Assembly (NCBI GenBank): GCA_963575745.1 | Contig: CAUYUJ010014563.1 | Span: 18,501 to 82,500 of the forward strand | Source of the DNA: Prorocentrum cordatum | Taxonomy: Eukaryota > Sar > Dinophyceae > Prorocentrales > Prorocentraceae | Direction: 5' to 3' | DNA length: 64,000 nucleotides | Part shown: positions 44,874-56,649 of the stretch, one piece after another | Layout of the letters: each line of letters starts with the position of its first letter | Numbering within the stretch: position 1 is the first letter of the stretch | Notes under the pieces: model-generated | Told to the model about the DNA's origin: nothing | The model's database searches: none | What the model saw: the letters and a program-made list of their open reading frames with translations, nothing else | Made by a program: the position numbers and the translations under genes

Positions 44874-45506
44874 CAGGGATCCTGGCCAGGCCCCACCCAG
44901 GCCGAGGATGGGTGCATGTGCCCTCCTGGCCGGGACGGTGCGTGCACCAGTCTGGGCTCAGGATCGGCCTGGCCACGGTCGGTGTTAGGCTCAGAGGGGC
45001 GCAACAAACGACACACACAGACACAGACAGATCGGGGATGGACAGACCCCCCTTTAGTAAAACGTGGTTTAGTGAAAACGACCTGAGGCCCAAACCTGGC
45101 GGTCGCAAGCCTGGAAAATAGCGGCCACGGCGCCCTCTCGAAAACCGAAAACGGACAATTCACTAATCGACGTGTCACTGTTGGGGGTTCTGTCCACCCC
45201 CGAACAGACTTGAGAGGTCCACGAGGATTTCACGGGTCGTCGCTGGTACTCCCCTTCCGCCCCCACACGCCTCTCTGGCGCGATGGTGCAGGAGGGGGAA
45301 AGCCCAACGAAGACCGAAGGAATACGCTGGATCTCCGATCGTGCACGTAGTGATGCCTGCGTTGGTTTTCCGCGGAAGGCCCGATCATGTCCGTGGGGCC
45401 AGCATTCCATTCCAAGTCGTTTTGTTTTTTCGGTGCCAAGCCACGAAAGCAGCCCCTCGTGGCCGAAATCTGTAAAATTATTTCCGCCATGAAAAGAAAC
45501 ACAGCA

Positions 45507-45533
45507 CACAACACACACACACACACACACACT
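45507..45533. repeat. (CA)n microsatellite
   Basis: About 13 CA units, lying 280 bases before the GT satellite. Confidence 0.9.
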
Positions 45534-45814
45534 TGATTGTGTCCCCGCTTGTTGATCCAACGGAAAGAGTGCTATGGCGGTGCACGCCTACATTGATTAC
45601 CGCCGAGCGTCTGCCGGTGGGCGGCCAGGACGTCAGAGCGTAACTGACGTGTACAGGAAAAAGGGACCCAAAGCCAATGCACGTGGAAGATGCCGAGGCC
45701 ATGCAGAGCAGCGGCATAAACTACATGAGAAGTGCAAGAGGAGGTCCGGAAGGCACCATGGAACGGAGCGCGAGACAGCGAAAGGGGGGTGTAGAAGACA
45801 GTACTGCTGCGGCG

Positions 45815-48715
45815 TGTGTGTGTGTGTGTGTGTGTCTGTGTCTGTGTCTGTGTGAATGTGAGTGCGTGTGTGTGTGTGTGGATGTGTGTGTGTGTGTGTC
45901 TGTGTCTGTGTCTGTGTGAATGTGAGTGCGTGTGTGTGTGGATGTGTGTGTGTGTCTGTGTCTGTGTGAATGAGAGTGCGTGTGTGTGTGTGGATGTGTG
46001 TATATGTGTGTCTGTGTCTGTGTCTGTGTCTGTGTGAATGTGAGTGTGTGTGTGGATGTGTGTGTGTGTGTCTGTGTCCGTGTCTGTGGGAATGTGAGTG
46101 CGTGAATGTGTGTGTGGATGTATGTGTGTGTCTGTGTCTGTGTCTGTGTGAATGTGAGTGCGTGTGTGTAAGTGTGGATGTGTGTGTGTGTGTCTGTGTC
46201 TGTGTCTGTGTGAATGTGAGTGTGTGTGTGGATGTGTGTGTGTGTGTCTGTGTCTGTGTGAATGCGAGTGCGTGTGTGTGTGTGGATGTATGTGTGTGTG
46301 TCTGTGTCTGTGTGAATGTGAGTCTGTGTGTAAATGTGGATGTGTGTGTGTGTCTGTGTCTGTGTCTGTGAATGTGAGTGCGTGTGTGTGTGGATGTGTG
46401 TGTGTGTCTGTGTCTGTGTCGTGTGTGTGTGGATGTGTGTGTGTGTCTGTGTCTGTGTCTGTGTGAATGTGAGTGCGTGTGTGTGTGAATGTGTATGTGT
46501 GTGTGTGTCTGTGTGTATGTGTGTGTGTGTGTGTCTGTGTCTGTGTCTGTGTGAATGTGAGTGTGTGTGTGTGTGTGGATGTGTGTGTGTGTGTGTCTGT
46601 GTCTGTGTGAATGTGAGTGTGTGTGTGTGGATGTGTGTGTGTGTCTGTGTCTGTGTGAATGAGAGTGCGTGTGTGTGTGTGTGGATGTGTGTATATGTGT
46701 GTCTGTGTCTGTGTCTGTGTCTGTGTGAATGTGAGTGTGTGTGTGGATGTGTGTGTGTGTCTGTGTCTGTGTCTGTGGGAATGTGAGTGCGTGAATGTGT
46801 GTGTGGATGTATGTGTGTGTCTGTGTCTGTGTCTGTGTGAATGTGAGTGCGTGTGTGTAAGTGTGGATGTGTGTGTGTGTGTCTGTGTCTGTGTCTGTGT
46901 GAATGTGAGTGTGTGTGTGGATGTGTGTGTGTGTCTGTGTCTGTGTGAATGCGAGTGCGTGTGTGTGTGGATGTATGTGTGTGTCTGTGTCTGTGTCTGT
47001 GTGAATGTGAGTGTGTGTGTAAGTGTGGATGTATGTGTGTGTGTCTGTGTCTGTGTCTGTGTGAATGTGAGTGCGTGTGTGTAAGTGTGGATGTGTGTGT
47101 GTGTGTGTGTCTGTGTCTGTGTCTGTGTGAATGTGAGTGCGTGTGTGTGTGTGTGGATGTGTGTGTGTCTGTGTCTGTGTCTGTGTGAATGTGAGTGCGT
47201 GTGTGTGTGTGTACGTGTGTGTGTGTCTGTGTCTGTGTCTGTGTGAATGTGAGTGTGTGTGTGGATGTGTGTCTGTGTCTGTGTCTGTCTGTGTGAATGT
47301 GAGTGCGTGTGTGTGTGGTGTATGTGTGTGTGTGTGTCTGTGTCTGTGTCTGTGTGAATGTGAGTGCGTGTGTGTGTGTGGATGTGTGTGTGTGTGTGGT
47401 CTGTGTCTGTGTCTGTGTGAATGTGAGTGCGTGTGTGTGTGTGTGGATGTGTGTGTGTCTGTGTCTGTGTCTGTGTGAATGTGAGTGCGTGTGTGTGTGT
47501 GTACGTGTGTGTGTGTCTGTGTCTGTGTCTGTGTGAATGTGACTGCGTGTGCGTGTGGTTGTGTGTGTGTGTGTCTGTGTCTGTGTCTGTGTGATGTGAG
47601 TGCGTGTTTGTGTGTGGATGTGTGTGTGTGTGTCTGTGTCTGTGTCTGTGTGAATGTGAGTGCGTGTGTGTGTGTGTGTGGATGTGTGTGTGTCTGTGTC
47701 CGTGTCTGTGGGAATGTGAGTGCGTGTGGGTGTGGATGTGTGCGTGTGTGTCTGTGTCTGTGTCTGTGTGAATGTGAGTGCGTGTGTGTGTGTGGATGTG
47801 TGTGTGTGTCTGTGTCTGTGTCTGTGTGAATGTGACTGCGTGTGCGTGTGGTTGTGTGTGTGTGTCTGTGTCTGTGTGAATGTGAGTGCGTGTGTGTGTG
47901 GATGTGTGTGTGTCTGTGTCTGTGTCTGTGTCTGTGTGAATGTGAGTGCGTGTGTGTAAGTGTGGATGTGTGTGTGTGTGTCTGTGTCTGTGTCTGTGTG
48001 AATGTGAGTGCGTGTGTGTGTGTGTGGATGTGTGCGTGTGTGTCTGTGTCTGTGTCTGTATCTGTGTGAATGCGAGTGCGTGTGTGTGTGTGGATGTGTG
48101 TGTGTGTCTGTGTCTGTGTCTGTGTGAATGTGACGTGCGTGTGCGTGTGGTTGTGTGTGTGTGTGTGTCTGTGTGAATGTGAGTGCGTGTGTGTGTGATG
48201 TGTGTGTGTCTGTGTGTCTGTGTCTGTGTGAATGTGAGTGCGTGTGTGTGTGTGGATGTGTGTGTGTGTGTCTGTGTCTGTGTCTGTGTGTGAGTGCGTG
48301 AGTGCGTGTGTGTCTGTGAATGTGAGTGTGTGTGTCGTGTGAGTGAATGTGAGTGCGTGTGTGTGTGTGCTGTGTCTGTGTCTGTGTGAATGTGAGTGCG
48401 TGTGTGTGTGGATGTGTGTGTGTGTCTGTGTCTGTGTCTGTGTGAATGTGAGTGCGTGTCTGTGAGTGTGGATGTGTGCGTGTGTGTGCGTGTCAGTGTC
48501 TGTGTCTGTGTGAATGTGAGTGCGTGTGTGTGTGTGCGTACGCGCGTGCGTGCGTACGTGCGTGCGTGCGTGCGTAGGTGCATGTGTGTGTGGATGTGTG
48601 CGTGTGTGTGTGTCTGTGTCTGTGTCTGTGTGAATGTGAGTGCGTGTGTGTGTGTGTGGATGTGTGTGTGCGTGTACGCGCGTGCGTGCGTGCGTGCGTG
48701 CGTGTGTGTATGTGC
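45815..48715. repeat. GT-type satellite, about 2.9 kb
   Basis: Roughly fifty units of 55-65 bp, each made of GTGTGT, GGATGTGTGTG, CTGTGTCTGTGTCTGTG and GAATGTGAGTGCG in that order. Units vary in GT count. From about 48535 it passes into CGTGCGTGCG. The alternating purine-pyrimidine sequence is Z-DNA prone. A 1099-residue His/Thr/Asp ORF spans it on the minus strand but follows from the repeat. Confidence 0.95.
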
Positions 48716-48789
48716 CTCACGGCGGTAAGGGCGGTGGGTGCGTGCAGGCCGTAGGACCGTAGGAGAAGACCGGGCCGCACCAGCGATGA

Positions 48790-49490
48790 AACCCGGCGAA
48801 ACAAACACACACACAAACACAGCACACACACACACACTCACACGGTGTCGTAGGACCCCCCAAAAGCCCAAGGACAGCGAAAGCTACCCCAAAACCTCAA
48901 GCCTCGATCATCCTACACCTGTATCACACATCCGATGTATTCAATCCGCGGCCCCAGAGATTCCGAGTGTTTCCCCGGGAACTATTTCCGATTGCACGCA
49001 GTAGCGATGTCTCAGGGGGCCGCTGGGCCTGATCAGCGCGCAAGCCCGTGCTGCGGGGACCCTGTCGACCAACACCAAATGTCACTCCATCGACCGGCCA
49101 TTCGATCCATTCCTTATAGCGCCAGGGCCGGAAGACAGCCCCACCGGGTGCCGAAATGAAGGGAACACCCCGCGGCCGAGAAACAAAAGCAATGCAAATC
49201 CTTCGGGCCACCGGCTCCCCGAGCGCGGCCACCATGCCCACCCACGAGGAAGACAGGAAGGTGAGGAGGGGGTAGGAAAGGATGTCAGCCATCCGCCGCT
49301 GACATGCGCGGAGAGATTTTTCGTCCCGGACCCATGTTTGATGTTCCCTGGTCCCAGACTGGCCCCAGGGGCGAATAACGAGAAATAGCGCTAGGACTGA
49401 CAGAGTCAGATCGCTGGAAATATTGGGGGGCGGACGGAAGCTCGAGGGAAGGAGGGGGGAGGTAATCCGATGGCCTTCCTGAGGACACGA
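48790..49490. other. No gene recognised
   Basis: Mixed GC-rich sequence with short ORFs and no motif. Confidence 0.4.
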
Positions 49491-49500
49491 GGCAACGACG

Positions 49501-49573
49501 TCAAAGCAATGCCCCAGCATTGCTTTGAACACTTTCAAGCAGTTTCAAAGCAGTCCCCCGGCGCTGCTTCGAA
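49501..49573. repeat. Palindromic repeat pair (CAAAGCA type)
   Basis: The first palindrome has a perfect 12-bp stem (49501-49512 with 49517-49528) and loop CCCA. A second, imperfect palindrome with the same CAAAGCAG/CTGCTT arms lies at 49543-49573. Two related palindromes occur at 52992-53071. Confidence 0.8.
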
Positions 49574-49607
49574 CGTTGTCAAAAGGAGGTGTCGCATGTG
49601 ACATCGG

Positions 49608-49665
49608 ATGATGGTGATGATGATGATGATGATGATGATGATGCTCATCATGATGGTGATGATGA
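49608..49665. repeat. (GAT)n microsatellite
   Basis: A GAT run with a few GGT and CAT variants, giving a His run in the minus frame. Confidence 0.9.
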
Positions 49666-49699
49666 GGATGACCAACAGCAACATGATGACGGTGGTCCG

Positions 49700-50440
49700 C
49701 AGCTGCGGCCATGCTGCACTTGCCCGCAACTGCGGTCATCACCAACGCTGAGACCCGAAGCTCCATGGGCCGCGGTCGGTCGACCGCCAAAAGGAGCCCG
49801 CCCCTTGCGCGGAGCCTCGCTCGATCGATCTCGCAATTAGCCCTTCCACGCGCGAGAACGCTCAGTCCACGCGCGCGCCACGAGCCACAACTACTGCGGC
49901 GCCATCCGGGTGCCAGCCCCGCTGGGACCAGTCCTGCCACCCCGTCCAGTGCCAGTCTCACTGGGGCCAGTCCTGCCATCCCGTCGCGGAACCGCGCGCC
50001 CCCCGTGCGCAGCCCCTGCTGGCGCCGCAGGACCGAACCACCACTGCGGCATGAGAAGTGATCGCATCGTCGCCGTTGGCAGCCTGCAGCTTCCGCGGGT
50101 TCCACGCTCGCTCAGCTCAAGAGTCTCTCTCCGCGACTGCGGTCGGTTCCCGTCTGGGTCTGGGCGCCCATCCCCGCGACCGCAACGTCCGCGTCGCCGC
50201 CTTCATTGCCGCCCTTCTGCGCCTGCTTCCCCAACCTCTGCGCGAGTTTTTGTTTCAGGCGGCCTACGGCCCGCGTTGCGCGCGAACGCAGCCGAGGGGA
50301 AGCGCGCCCCGCGTCGCGCCTTGCCGACGGCGCCGTGCCAGATCTTCTCGTCGAGTTTGCCCTGCCCGACTCTGCAAGGGCGGCGCGCACGCTCCTCGTC
50401 GGGCGCCCTGCGCGCCATCCGTCGCGCGAGGTCCGCAACC
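49700..50440. other. GC-rich spacer without a recognised gene
   Basis: Words of the form CCGCNNYTGCGG recur (for example a perfect 12-bp palindrome near 49697). ORFs on both strands are Arg/Pro/Ala-rich without motifs. Confidence 0.4.
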
Positions 50441-50444
50441 GCGG

Positions 50445-52536
50445 TCAAGGAGGCGCCAGGCAGCACGGTGGACTGTGAGTCCTCGAGCGCCGCGCACCCC
50501 CAGAGCTCCTGGAGGGCCCCCGAGGGCGCGACAGAAGGAGGTGGGCCCATCGCCGCGGCGGCAGCATACACGCGACGCTGCACAGCCGTCTGCGGAGCCC
50601 CACTGCGACAGGACCCGCCAGCAGATGACCCCTGCTCGCAGCCCGCCAACGAGTTGAGGGTAGAGATCGCGAGGTCGGACAAGCCAGTGACTGCATGCCG
50701 CCGCACAACCCGCCGTCGAACTCGGCGGCAAGGAGGCGATATCTGAGATGGCGGCGCAGCGTCTTCCCCGCGCAGCTGAGGGACAGGGAAAACATCTCGC
50801 TGGCGAATACCCTCTGGACGCGGCAGCCGACTTTGCGACTTTCATTCAGCAGGGGGCGCAAGACCAGGAGGAGCGTGAAAAAAAACCTTCTCCTGGGCAG
50901 GAGGGTCGGCTGGCTCTGAGACCTCCTCCCCGGGGCCTCCCACCCCGGCTTGTCTTTCTGCCTGCGGCGCAGCTCGGGTTCCTCCGTCGCCTTCCTGATG
51001 CTCTTCATGACGACTGCGTCCTTGTCCACCTGCGCCTTCACGTGCTCGAACAAGGACGGTGCCACCATCAAGAGATCTCCAGCTCGACTGAGCCCACAGA
51101 AAACGGTGGCCTCCTCGATCGAGAGACGGGAACTCAAACCAGCGTCCGTCTCTCTGACCTTGTCGTGGTACGCCCACTCGATGGTCTGCGCGCGCCTCGC
51201 CGCGGCCTCCGTGCACGCCAGGTTGCCGATGTCGAGCTGGTCGTACTGGTCCGCTAGCTCGATGATGCGGAGCAGGCGCTGCGGAACATCAGATTGTGAT
51301 CTAGCGGCGTGCGCCGCCGGCGAAAGAACGGCAAACGCCAACTCGTGTTCCTTGGCCCGCTCGCGGGGAAATCCTCGAACTCCTCCTGCACACAAATGTC
51401 AACAACATCCTTCCAGTGTCGCGCGCGCCCGCCAGGGCCGTACTCCACGGAAAGAGTGCGGACATCAGGCTGGGATTTCGGGATCTCAGCTCTATCACGC
51501 GGGGCAATCCTAGCTATGAAGTCCAGCGGCCCCTCGTCGCTGAACTCCACAAACACCCCGCCCTTGCCGTTCGGAGCATAGACACCCTTGACGCCCACAG
51601 ACACGGCCACAGGCTTCACCACGAGGCCGAGGTCAAGGCCTGAGGCGTTGTTGACCTCCGCCACCCTCCAGACCCCAGCAGGCGGCGTCTTGGTCCCACC
51701 AACAATAGTCCCGTCAGCGCCTCCCGAGGGTGCACCAGCGCCCCCAGCAGCGCCGAGCCGAACGCTCGGCTGCACGAAAGCCACTCCAAGGAGGGCCTCG
51801 GCTGCGACGCGCTGGCCTCGGATGCGGCATGCGATGGGGCAATCGGCGGGGGTCGCTCCGTCGGCCTGGGCGGTCTTCGCGGCCAAAGTGGCCGCGCGAG
51901 CGATCAACTTTGCGAGGAAGTCGTCGTCCAACTCGCCCGCGGGGAACGAGTAGACGGCGTCGGCAAATCCGTGCGGCAGTCGACCATCAGCAGCTGGGCG
52001 GATCCACTCCACAGGGTTATCGTCGAGGTGCCCGCCTTGGACGCTCTCGGCGCACTGGTTTCCGTCGGGCGTCGCGACCACCCAGCCCACCACCCCTGTT
52101 GACTGGGGAGGCAGTGGCCAGCACAAGACGCGCTCATGCCAGAGCGCGCCCCCCGCGCAACGGACTAGGATCACGTCGCCCGGCACCAGGCCGGACAATG
52201 ACACCGCGGCCAGCATGCCGAGGACGGCGCCCGCAGACCCGGCCCACGCACAACGAGCAGATGGCCCCGCTGCACCCGGAGAACGCCGCCAGCAGCGCGG
52301 GCGCTCGGCACGCCCGCGCTCTCGCGGGCCAGCGAGGGGCACGGCGGGGCCGCCTCGCACGCCAGCGCCTCGCAAGGCGGGCACGGGGGGGACGAGCAGG
52401 TCACCTGCGGGCAGCTCAGCGGCTGCGGCGAAGGGCAAGTGAGCGTCACCCGCGGGCAATTTAGGGTCGGCGCAGGACACGCCGGCGGGGGCGGGCAGGC
52501 CGCGGGCGGCGGGCAGGCTTGAGCATTAATAGCCAC
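50445..52536 (-). pseudogene. N-terminal part of a retroelement polyprotein
   Basis: The series starts at 52536 with a Cys-Pro-rich repeat (MAINAQACPPPAACPPPPAC). By frameshift it enters the 52480-51254 frame. That holds a hydrophobic segment (AVLGMLAAVSLSGLVPGDVI), then LVRCAGGALWHERVLCWPLP, VVATPDGNQCAESVQGG and SFPAGELDDDFLAKLIARAA. The 51395-50445 frame continues (LLRIIELADQYDQLDIGNLA, AARRAQTIEWAYHDKVRETD, ATVFCGLSRAGDLLMVAPSL). I recognise this sequence style from dinoflagellate retroelement polyproteins. The polymerase that should follow is missing. Residues after about 165 of the last frame are probably not native. Confidence 0.5.
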
Positions 52537-52574
52537 ATACGGTGAACGGCCATTAGCCAGGGTGCATATACGAA

Positions 52575-52650
52575 CTCATGTGGAACACTGCAATAAATGT
52601 ACACATTTACATATACATATATACATACGCCTATACATATCTATGATTAT
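52575..52650. repeat. AT-rich (CATATA) tract
   Basis: Irregular ACATATA units over about 75 bases. Confidence 0.8.
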
Positions 52651-52675
52651 ATCACGTCTTCTGAAAAAAGGCTGG

Positions 52676-52780
52676 GTCGTCGTCGTCGTCGCCGTCGTCG
52701 TCGCCGCCGTCGCAGTCGTCGTCGTCGTCGTCGTCGCCGCCGCCGCCGTCGCCGTCGTCGTTGCGTCGTCGCTGAGACGG
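52676..52780. repeat. (CGT)n/(CGC) triplet tract
   Basis: A run of CGTCGTCGCC triplets. Confidence 0.9.
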
Positions 52781-52991
52781 GGGTAGGGAGGAAGGAGAGG
52801 GGGTGCAGATCAACAAGCAAGAACGAGGCAGGAAAGGGCACAGGATGGGAGGATGAGGACGAGGAGGAGGAGGTGGAGGATTTCCTGATGTAGGGAGCGG
52901 GAGGAGGTGGCGGCGGCGCGGCCACGATGACGTCGAAAAGGCACGCCGACGGCGATCCTGCTATTGCCCTGCCCCCTTCTGGCCAGACTTC

Positions 52992-53071
52992 CGCATCGTT
53001 CAAAGCAGTGCCGGGGAACAGCTTTGAACGATGCGCATTGTTCAAAACAGTGCCCCGGCACTGTGTTTAAC
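52992..53071. repeat. Palindromic repeat pair (CAAAGCA type)
   Basis: 52992-53006 pairs perfectly with 53021-53035 (15 bp, 14-base loop). 53040-53053 pairs with 53058-53071 (12 of 14) around CCCG. Both carry the TTCAAARCAGTGCC arm seen at 49.5 kb. In the minus frame they read VPxHCFExC. Confidence 0.85.
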
Positions 53072-53374
53072 GTGTCCTTTATAAGGGCCATAGGATTAGA
53101 AGGCTTGGGCAACCCCGACCCTGGAACCGCCGCAACATGGGCAATTTCAAATTCAATTCGGAAATGTGCAACTCCCTTGTTTGACCTCTATGACATAGGC
53201 TTCCGACTTAAAGTGAGGTAGGGCCCCGACTCAGGATTCCACCAGGCCGTAGATTTTTCAACAACGCCGCTGAACATTCGACCGCTTCGTGGACAAGTTC
53301 ACAGCTTGAGTCGAAAACGACGGCGGCATCATACATGTCCGACTTGCCTGTTCGGATGGTATGGGATGCGCGCC

Positions 53375-53869
53375 CTACCGTCGAGAACGTTTGCTTAGCG
53401 TGTCGCGGCGGCGGCCCTGGCGATGAGCTATGACCAGCAAGCGAATAGCGTGTGGCTCCGCTCCGCGGGGCGGGAGGCTGGGATAGATACGCTCGGGACG
53501 CTGGCGCTTGGGACGTGGACAGCGTTCCGCGCCGAAGCGTGGTGGGCTAGAACCAGCGGCGCGGCACGCCAAACCAGAGTCCCTGACCGTGTACGTTTTC
53601 GTTGTGGACGAGCATCCAGGCCGGGGTGGATCCTGAGTGAAGGCAGGTCTTGGCGCCCCCCCCCCGTCGAGCCGCAAGTTGATGTCGTCGAGGTCCTGCG
53701 CTTCGGCCCTGAGACTACATACCAAACCACCCCACCCCAACCCGAAATTACCGCTGGGCTCGATGCTCTCCGGTGAGGGTGCACTCCAGGATACTCCAGG
53801 ACGTCGAGGAAACACGATGGAACCCGTAACGTAAGACGACGAGTAATCCGCCACCGTGCCTCTGTGCAC
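53375..53869 (-). CDS. Unidentified 164-aa ORF
   Basis: The composition is Pro/Arg/Ser-rich (SIVFPRRPGVSWSAPSPESI, DLDDINLRLDGGGAPRPAFT). An overlapping frame is equally open, so it may not be a gene. No motif. Confidence 0.2.
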   Translation of the reverse strand: MHRGTVADYSSSYVTGSIVFPRRPGVSWSAPSPESIEPSGNFGLGWGGLVCSLRAEAQDLDDINLRLDGGGAPRPAFTQDPPRPGCSSTTKTYTVRDSGLACRAAGSSPPRFGAERCPRPKRQRPERIYPSLPPRGAEPHAIRLLVIAHRQGRRRDTLSKRSRR

Positions 53870-53984
53870 GGAGTGGGCGTGTCCTCAGGCTCTTTGCATC
53901 ATCCTCTGAGCCTCAGTCCTCAGTCCTGAAGAGTGTCCTAGGAGCCCAGACCCCAAGTTCTCGAATTCACCGGGGACTGCCGCG

Positions 53985-54780
53985 TGCCCTCTGGGCTCCC
54001 CCGCGGCTTGTCGCAGGTCTTTTTTCAAGCCCAAGACGATCCCAATGCGGGGCCAAGAGGGCTCCAGGAGGCCGTCAAGACGGTCCCGATACGCCCAGAG
54101 ATGGCCCCAAGACGGCCCAAGAGGCCTCCAAGACGGCCCCAAGAGGCCCCCCAAGAAGGCCCCAAGTGGCAAACATCATTCATTTTCCGATGGTTGTTGA
54201 AAGATGCTAGCGTTCTCGCTTTTTCGGCTTTCCGACGCTCCAAGACGGCCCAAGAGGCCCCAAAGACCACCCCAAAACGGCCCAAGAGGCCTCCAAGCGG
54301 GCCCCAAGACGGCCTCCAGAAGGCACAGAGAGGCCAAAGTCACTAATGCTCCTTCGGTTTTTGTTCGAAATCTATTAGCATTCGTTTCTTTTCGGCCTTC
54401 CGATGGCCCGAGACGGCCCAAGAGGCCCCAAAGATCGCCCCAGATCGCCCAAGAGGCTTTCAAGATGGCCCCAGAACGGCCCAAGAGGCCTCCAAGACGG
54501 CCCCAAGAGGGCCCCAACACGGCCCAAGAGGCCTCCAAGACGCCCAAGATGGCCTCCAAGACGGCCCTGGAGCACCCCAAGAGGGCTCCAAGTCGGCCCA
54601 GAGCGGCCCCCAAAACGGCTTCCGACGGCGTCAGAGGAAGACGGGCAAAGATGTCCCCGATAAGCCCTCAAAGGCCCCCTAGCGGCCCAGGGAGGCCCCC
54701 AAGATGCCTCTAAGAGGCTCCCAGGAAGGTCCCAGGAGGCCCCTAGAGTGGTCCCAGAGGCTCTCAAAATGCCTCCTCCT
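53985..54780. repeat. CCAAGAGGCC-type array
   Basis: The longest such array here. Units of 11-12 bp (GGCCCAAGAGG, CCTCCAAGACGG, CCCCAAGAGGG) build 33-bp higher-order periods. Two AT-richer inserts of about 70 bp (54175-54240 and 54340-54410) contain TTTTCGGC and TTCCGAYG just before the array resumes. It ends in a (CTC) run at 54773-54800. Confidence 0.9.
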
Positions 54781-54896
54781 CCTCCTCCTTCTCCTCCTCC
54801 TCCATTACTCTTCCTGATAGATAGATAACTCCTCCCTGTCGCACCTTCTTCACCGTGTATGAGCCTGAAGCTTGAAAACCGGCGACAGCTTCACAG

Positions 54897-55053
54897 ATGG
54901 AGGGCGGGTGGTTTTCAACATGTGGCTCTCGCCTTAGCGTCGCGCATACTCGTTGTTTGCACAAAGAACAACAACAAATGGCTGGAGCATCACGTCTCGA
55001 GGGCGGGCCGTTTTCAAAATGTGGCCCTCACCTTGGCGCCGCGCACATTCGAT
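54897..55053. repeat. Direct repeat, about 100 bp apart
   Basis: GAGGGCGGGTGGTTTTCAA (54900) and GAGGGCGGGCCGTTTTCAA (54999), each followed by ATGTGGC, CTCNCCTT and GCGCA. Confidence 0.75.
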
Positions 55054-55118
55054 TCAAAAAGTTGTAAGAGTTTCACTTTTTCTCATGGTGAACAAACATA
55101 CCAGAAGTTGTGTATGGA

Positions 55119-55240
55119 GCGATTCAAGATTGTCGGGGCGCAACACTTACGTTGATTCGCGGTTTTGGAAACCCAGGAATGGTGCTCTGACAAGATTCAG
55201 GATCGTCAGGACGTAAGACTTAGGTTAACTCGTGGCGTTG
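55119..55240. repeat. Direct repeat, 75 bp apart
   Basis: GATTCARGATYGTCRGGRCG followed by a diverged tail occurs at about 55119 and 55194. Confidence 0.65.
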
Positions 55241-55478
55241 AAGTCCTGAGACTGGTCTTCTGGCACGCTCCAGGATTTTCCAACGGCTGTCTCCCAACTG
55301 AGTACTTCCCTCAGTGGCAATGAATATATGTAGGGGCCTATGAAGAGGGAGCTTGGAGGAAGGGTGTATTCCAACATCGTTGATGAATCTTGGGTTTGCA
55401 CTGGTCCTCCTCCTCCTGCTCCCCCTGCTCCCCGTGCTCCTCCTCCTCCTCCTGAACTTCCCCGCCATCCTCCCCCAA

Positions 55479-55617
55479 GTGCTCCCCGAATGGTTTCCAC
55501 AACGACTTGGGGAACACATGATCCGATAGCTTGGCAGAGCTCTTGCCACAACGCTCGGCCACATGGGCGACTCCAAAAGACAGGGGGCGGCGGTGATTCG
55601 CCGTAGGCGTCTTCGAT
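55479..55617. repeat. Duplicated 130-140 bp unit, copy 1
   Basis: It matches 56520-56647. Shared phrases are CTTGGGGAACACATG, TCCGATA, CAGGGGGCGGCG and TGATTCGCCGTAGGCGTCTT. It lies after a (CTC) run. Confidence 0.85.
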
Positions 55618-55769
55618 CCGCCGCCCCATGTGATCTTGCCACAGGGGTGCCTGACGTGCCAGACTTCAGGAGATTTGTGGTTCCTTTTGAACTCCTCCTG
55701 GGGCTTCGGCCGAGGCCGCCGGCCACGCGAAAGGCTGCGTTCGAGGTGGTTGCAAAAGGTTTCCCTGCT

Positions 55770-56440
55770 CAAGATGGCCCCCAGATGGCCCAAGATTGGC
55801 CCAAGATACCCTGCAAGACGGCCAAGATGGCCCGCAAGTTTGCCCAAGATGGTCCACGATGGCCTCCTAGACGGCCCAAGAGTGTCCGAGATGCCTCCAA
55901 GTCCGCCCAAGAAGCCTCCAAGACGGCCCAAGACGGCCTCGGAAGCCTCCAAGAGGCCTCCAAGAGGTCCTCCAGGAGGGCCCGCAGAAGCCAAAATCAT
56001 TGAATTTCCAGGAAGGTGTTTGAAGGAATTTGGCATTTGCATCTTTTCGACCTTCTGACGGCCCAAGACGGCCCAAGAGGTCCTCAAGATCGCCCCAAGG
56101 TGGCCCCAAAAGCCTCAAAGATGGCCCCAGGACGGCCCAAGAGGCCTCCAGGACGGCCCCAAGAGGGCCCCAACACGGCCCAAGAGGCCTCCAAGACGCC
56201 CAAGATGGCCTCCAATATAGTATGGTCATGAAGCGCCTCAAGAGGGCCCCAAGTCGCTTCAGAGATGCATGCAAAACGGCTTCCGACGGCGTCAGACGGG
56301 CCAGGAACGCCCGAAGACGGCCAAAGCGGCCCCGAACAGGCCCCCAAAGGCTCCCAAGAGGCCCAAGGAGACCCCCAAGAGGCCTCCAAGAATCTCCCAC
56401 CAGACCCCAAGAGTGCCCCAGGAGGCTTCCAAGAGGCGTC
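55770..56440. repeat. CCAAGAGGCC-type arrays with AT-richer insert
   Basis: Arrays at about 55770-55985 and 56055-56440 are separated by an insert (55988-56055) containing ATCATTGAATTTCC and CTTTTCGACCTTCTGACGG, like those at 54.2 and 54.4 kb. Confidence 0.85.
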
Positions 56441-56519
56441 CTCCTCCTTATTCTCCTCCTCGTCGTCCTCCTCATCCTACTCCCTTTTCCTTCTTCTCCT
56501 CATTCTCATCTTCTTCACG

Positions 56520-56647
56520 TGTTCCCCGAAAGGTTTCAACGACAGCTTGGGGAACACATGGTCCGATAACTCTAGCCCAATTTTCGGCCACATAGGCGCT
56601 TCCAGGAATGCAGGGGGCGGCGATGATTCGCCGTAGGCGTCTTCGAT
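56520..56647. repeat. Duplicated 130-140 bp unit, copy 2
   Basis: The second copy lies 1.04 kb after copy 1, again right after a C/T-rich run and next to a CCAAGAGGCC array. In the minus frame both read KTPTANHRRPL near the start. Confidence 0.85.
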
Positions 56648-56649
56648 AA

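Noticed and set aside
45572-48871. 1099-residue His/Thr/Asp-rich open frame
   Set aside because: It follows from the GT satellite, and only the last ~80 residues lie outside the repeat. I list the satellite, not a gene.
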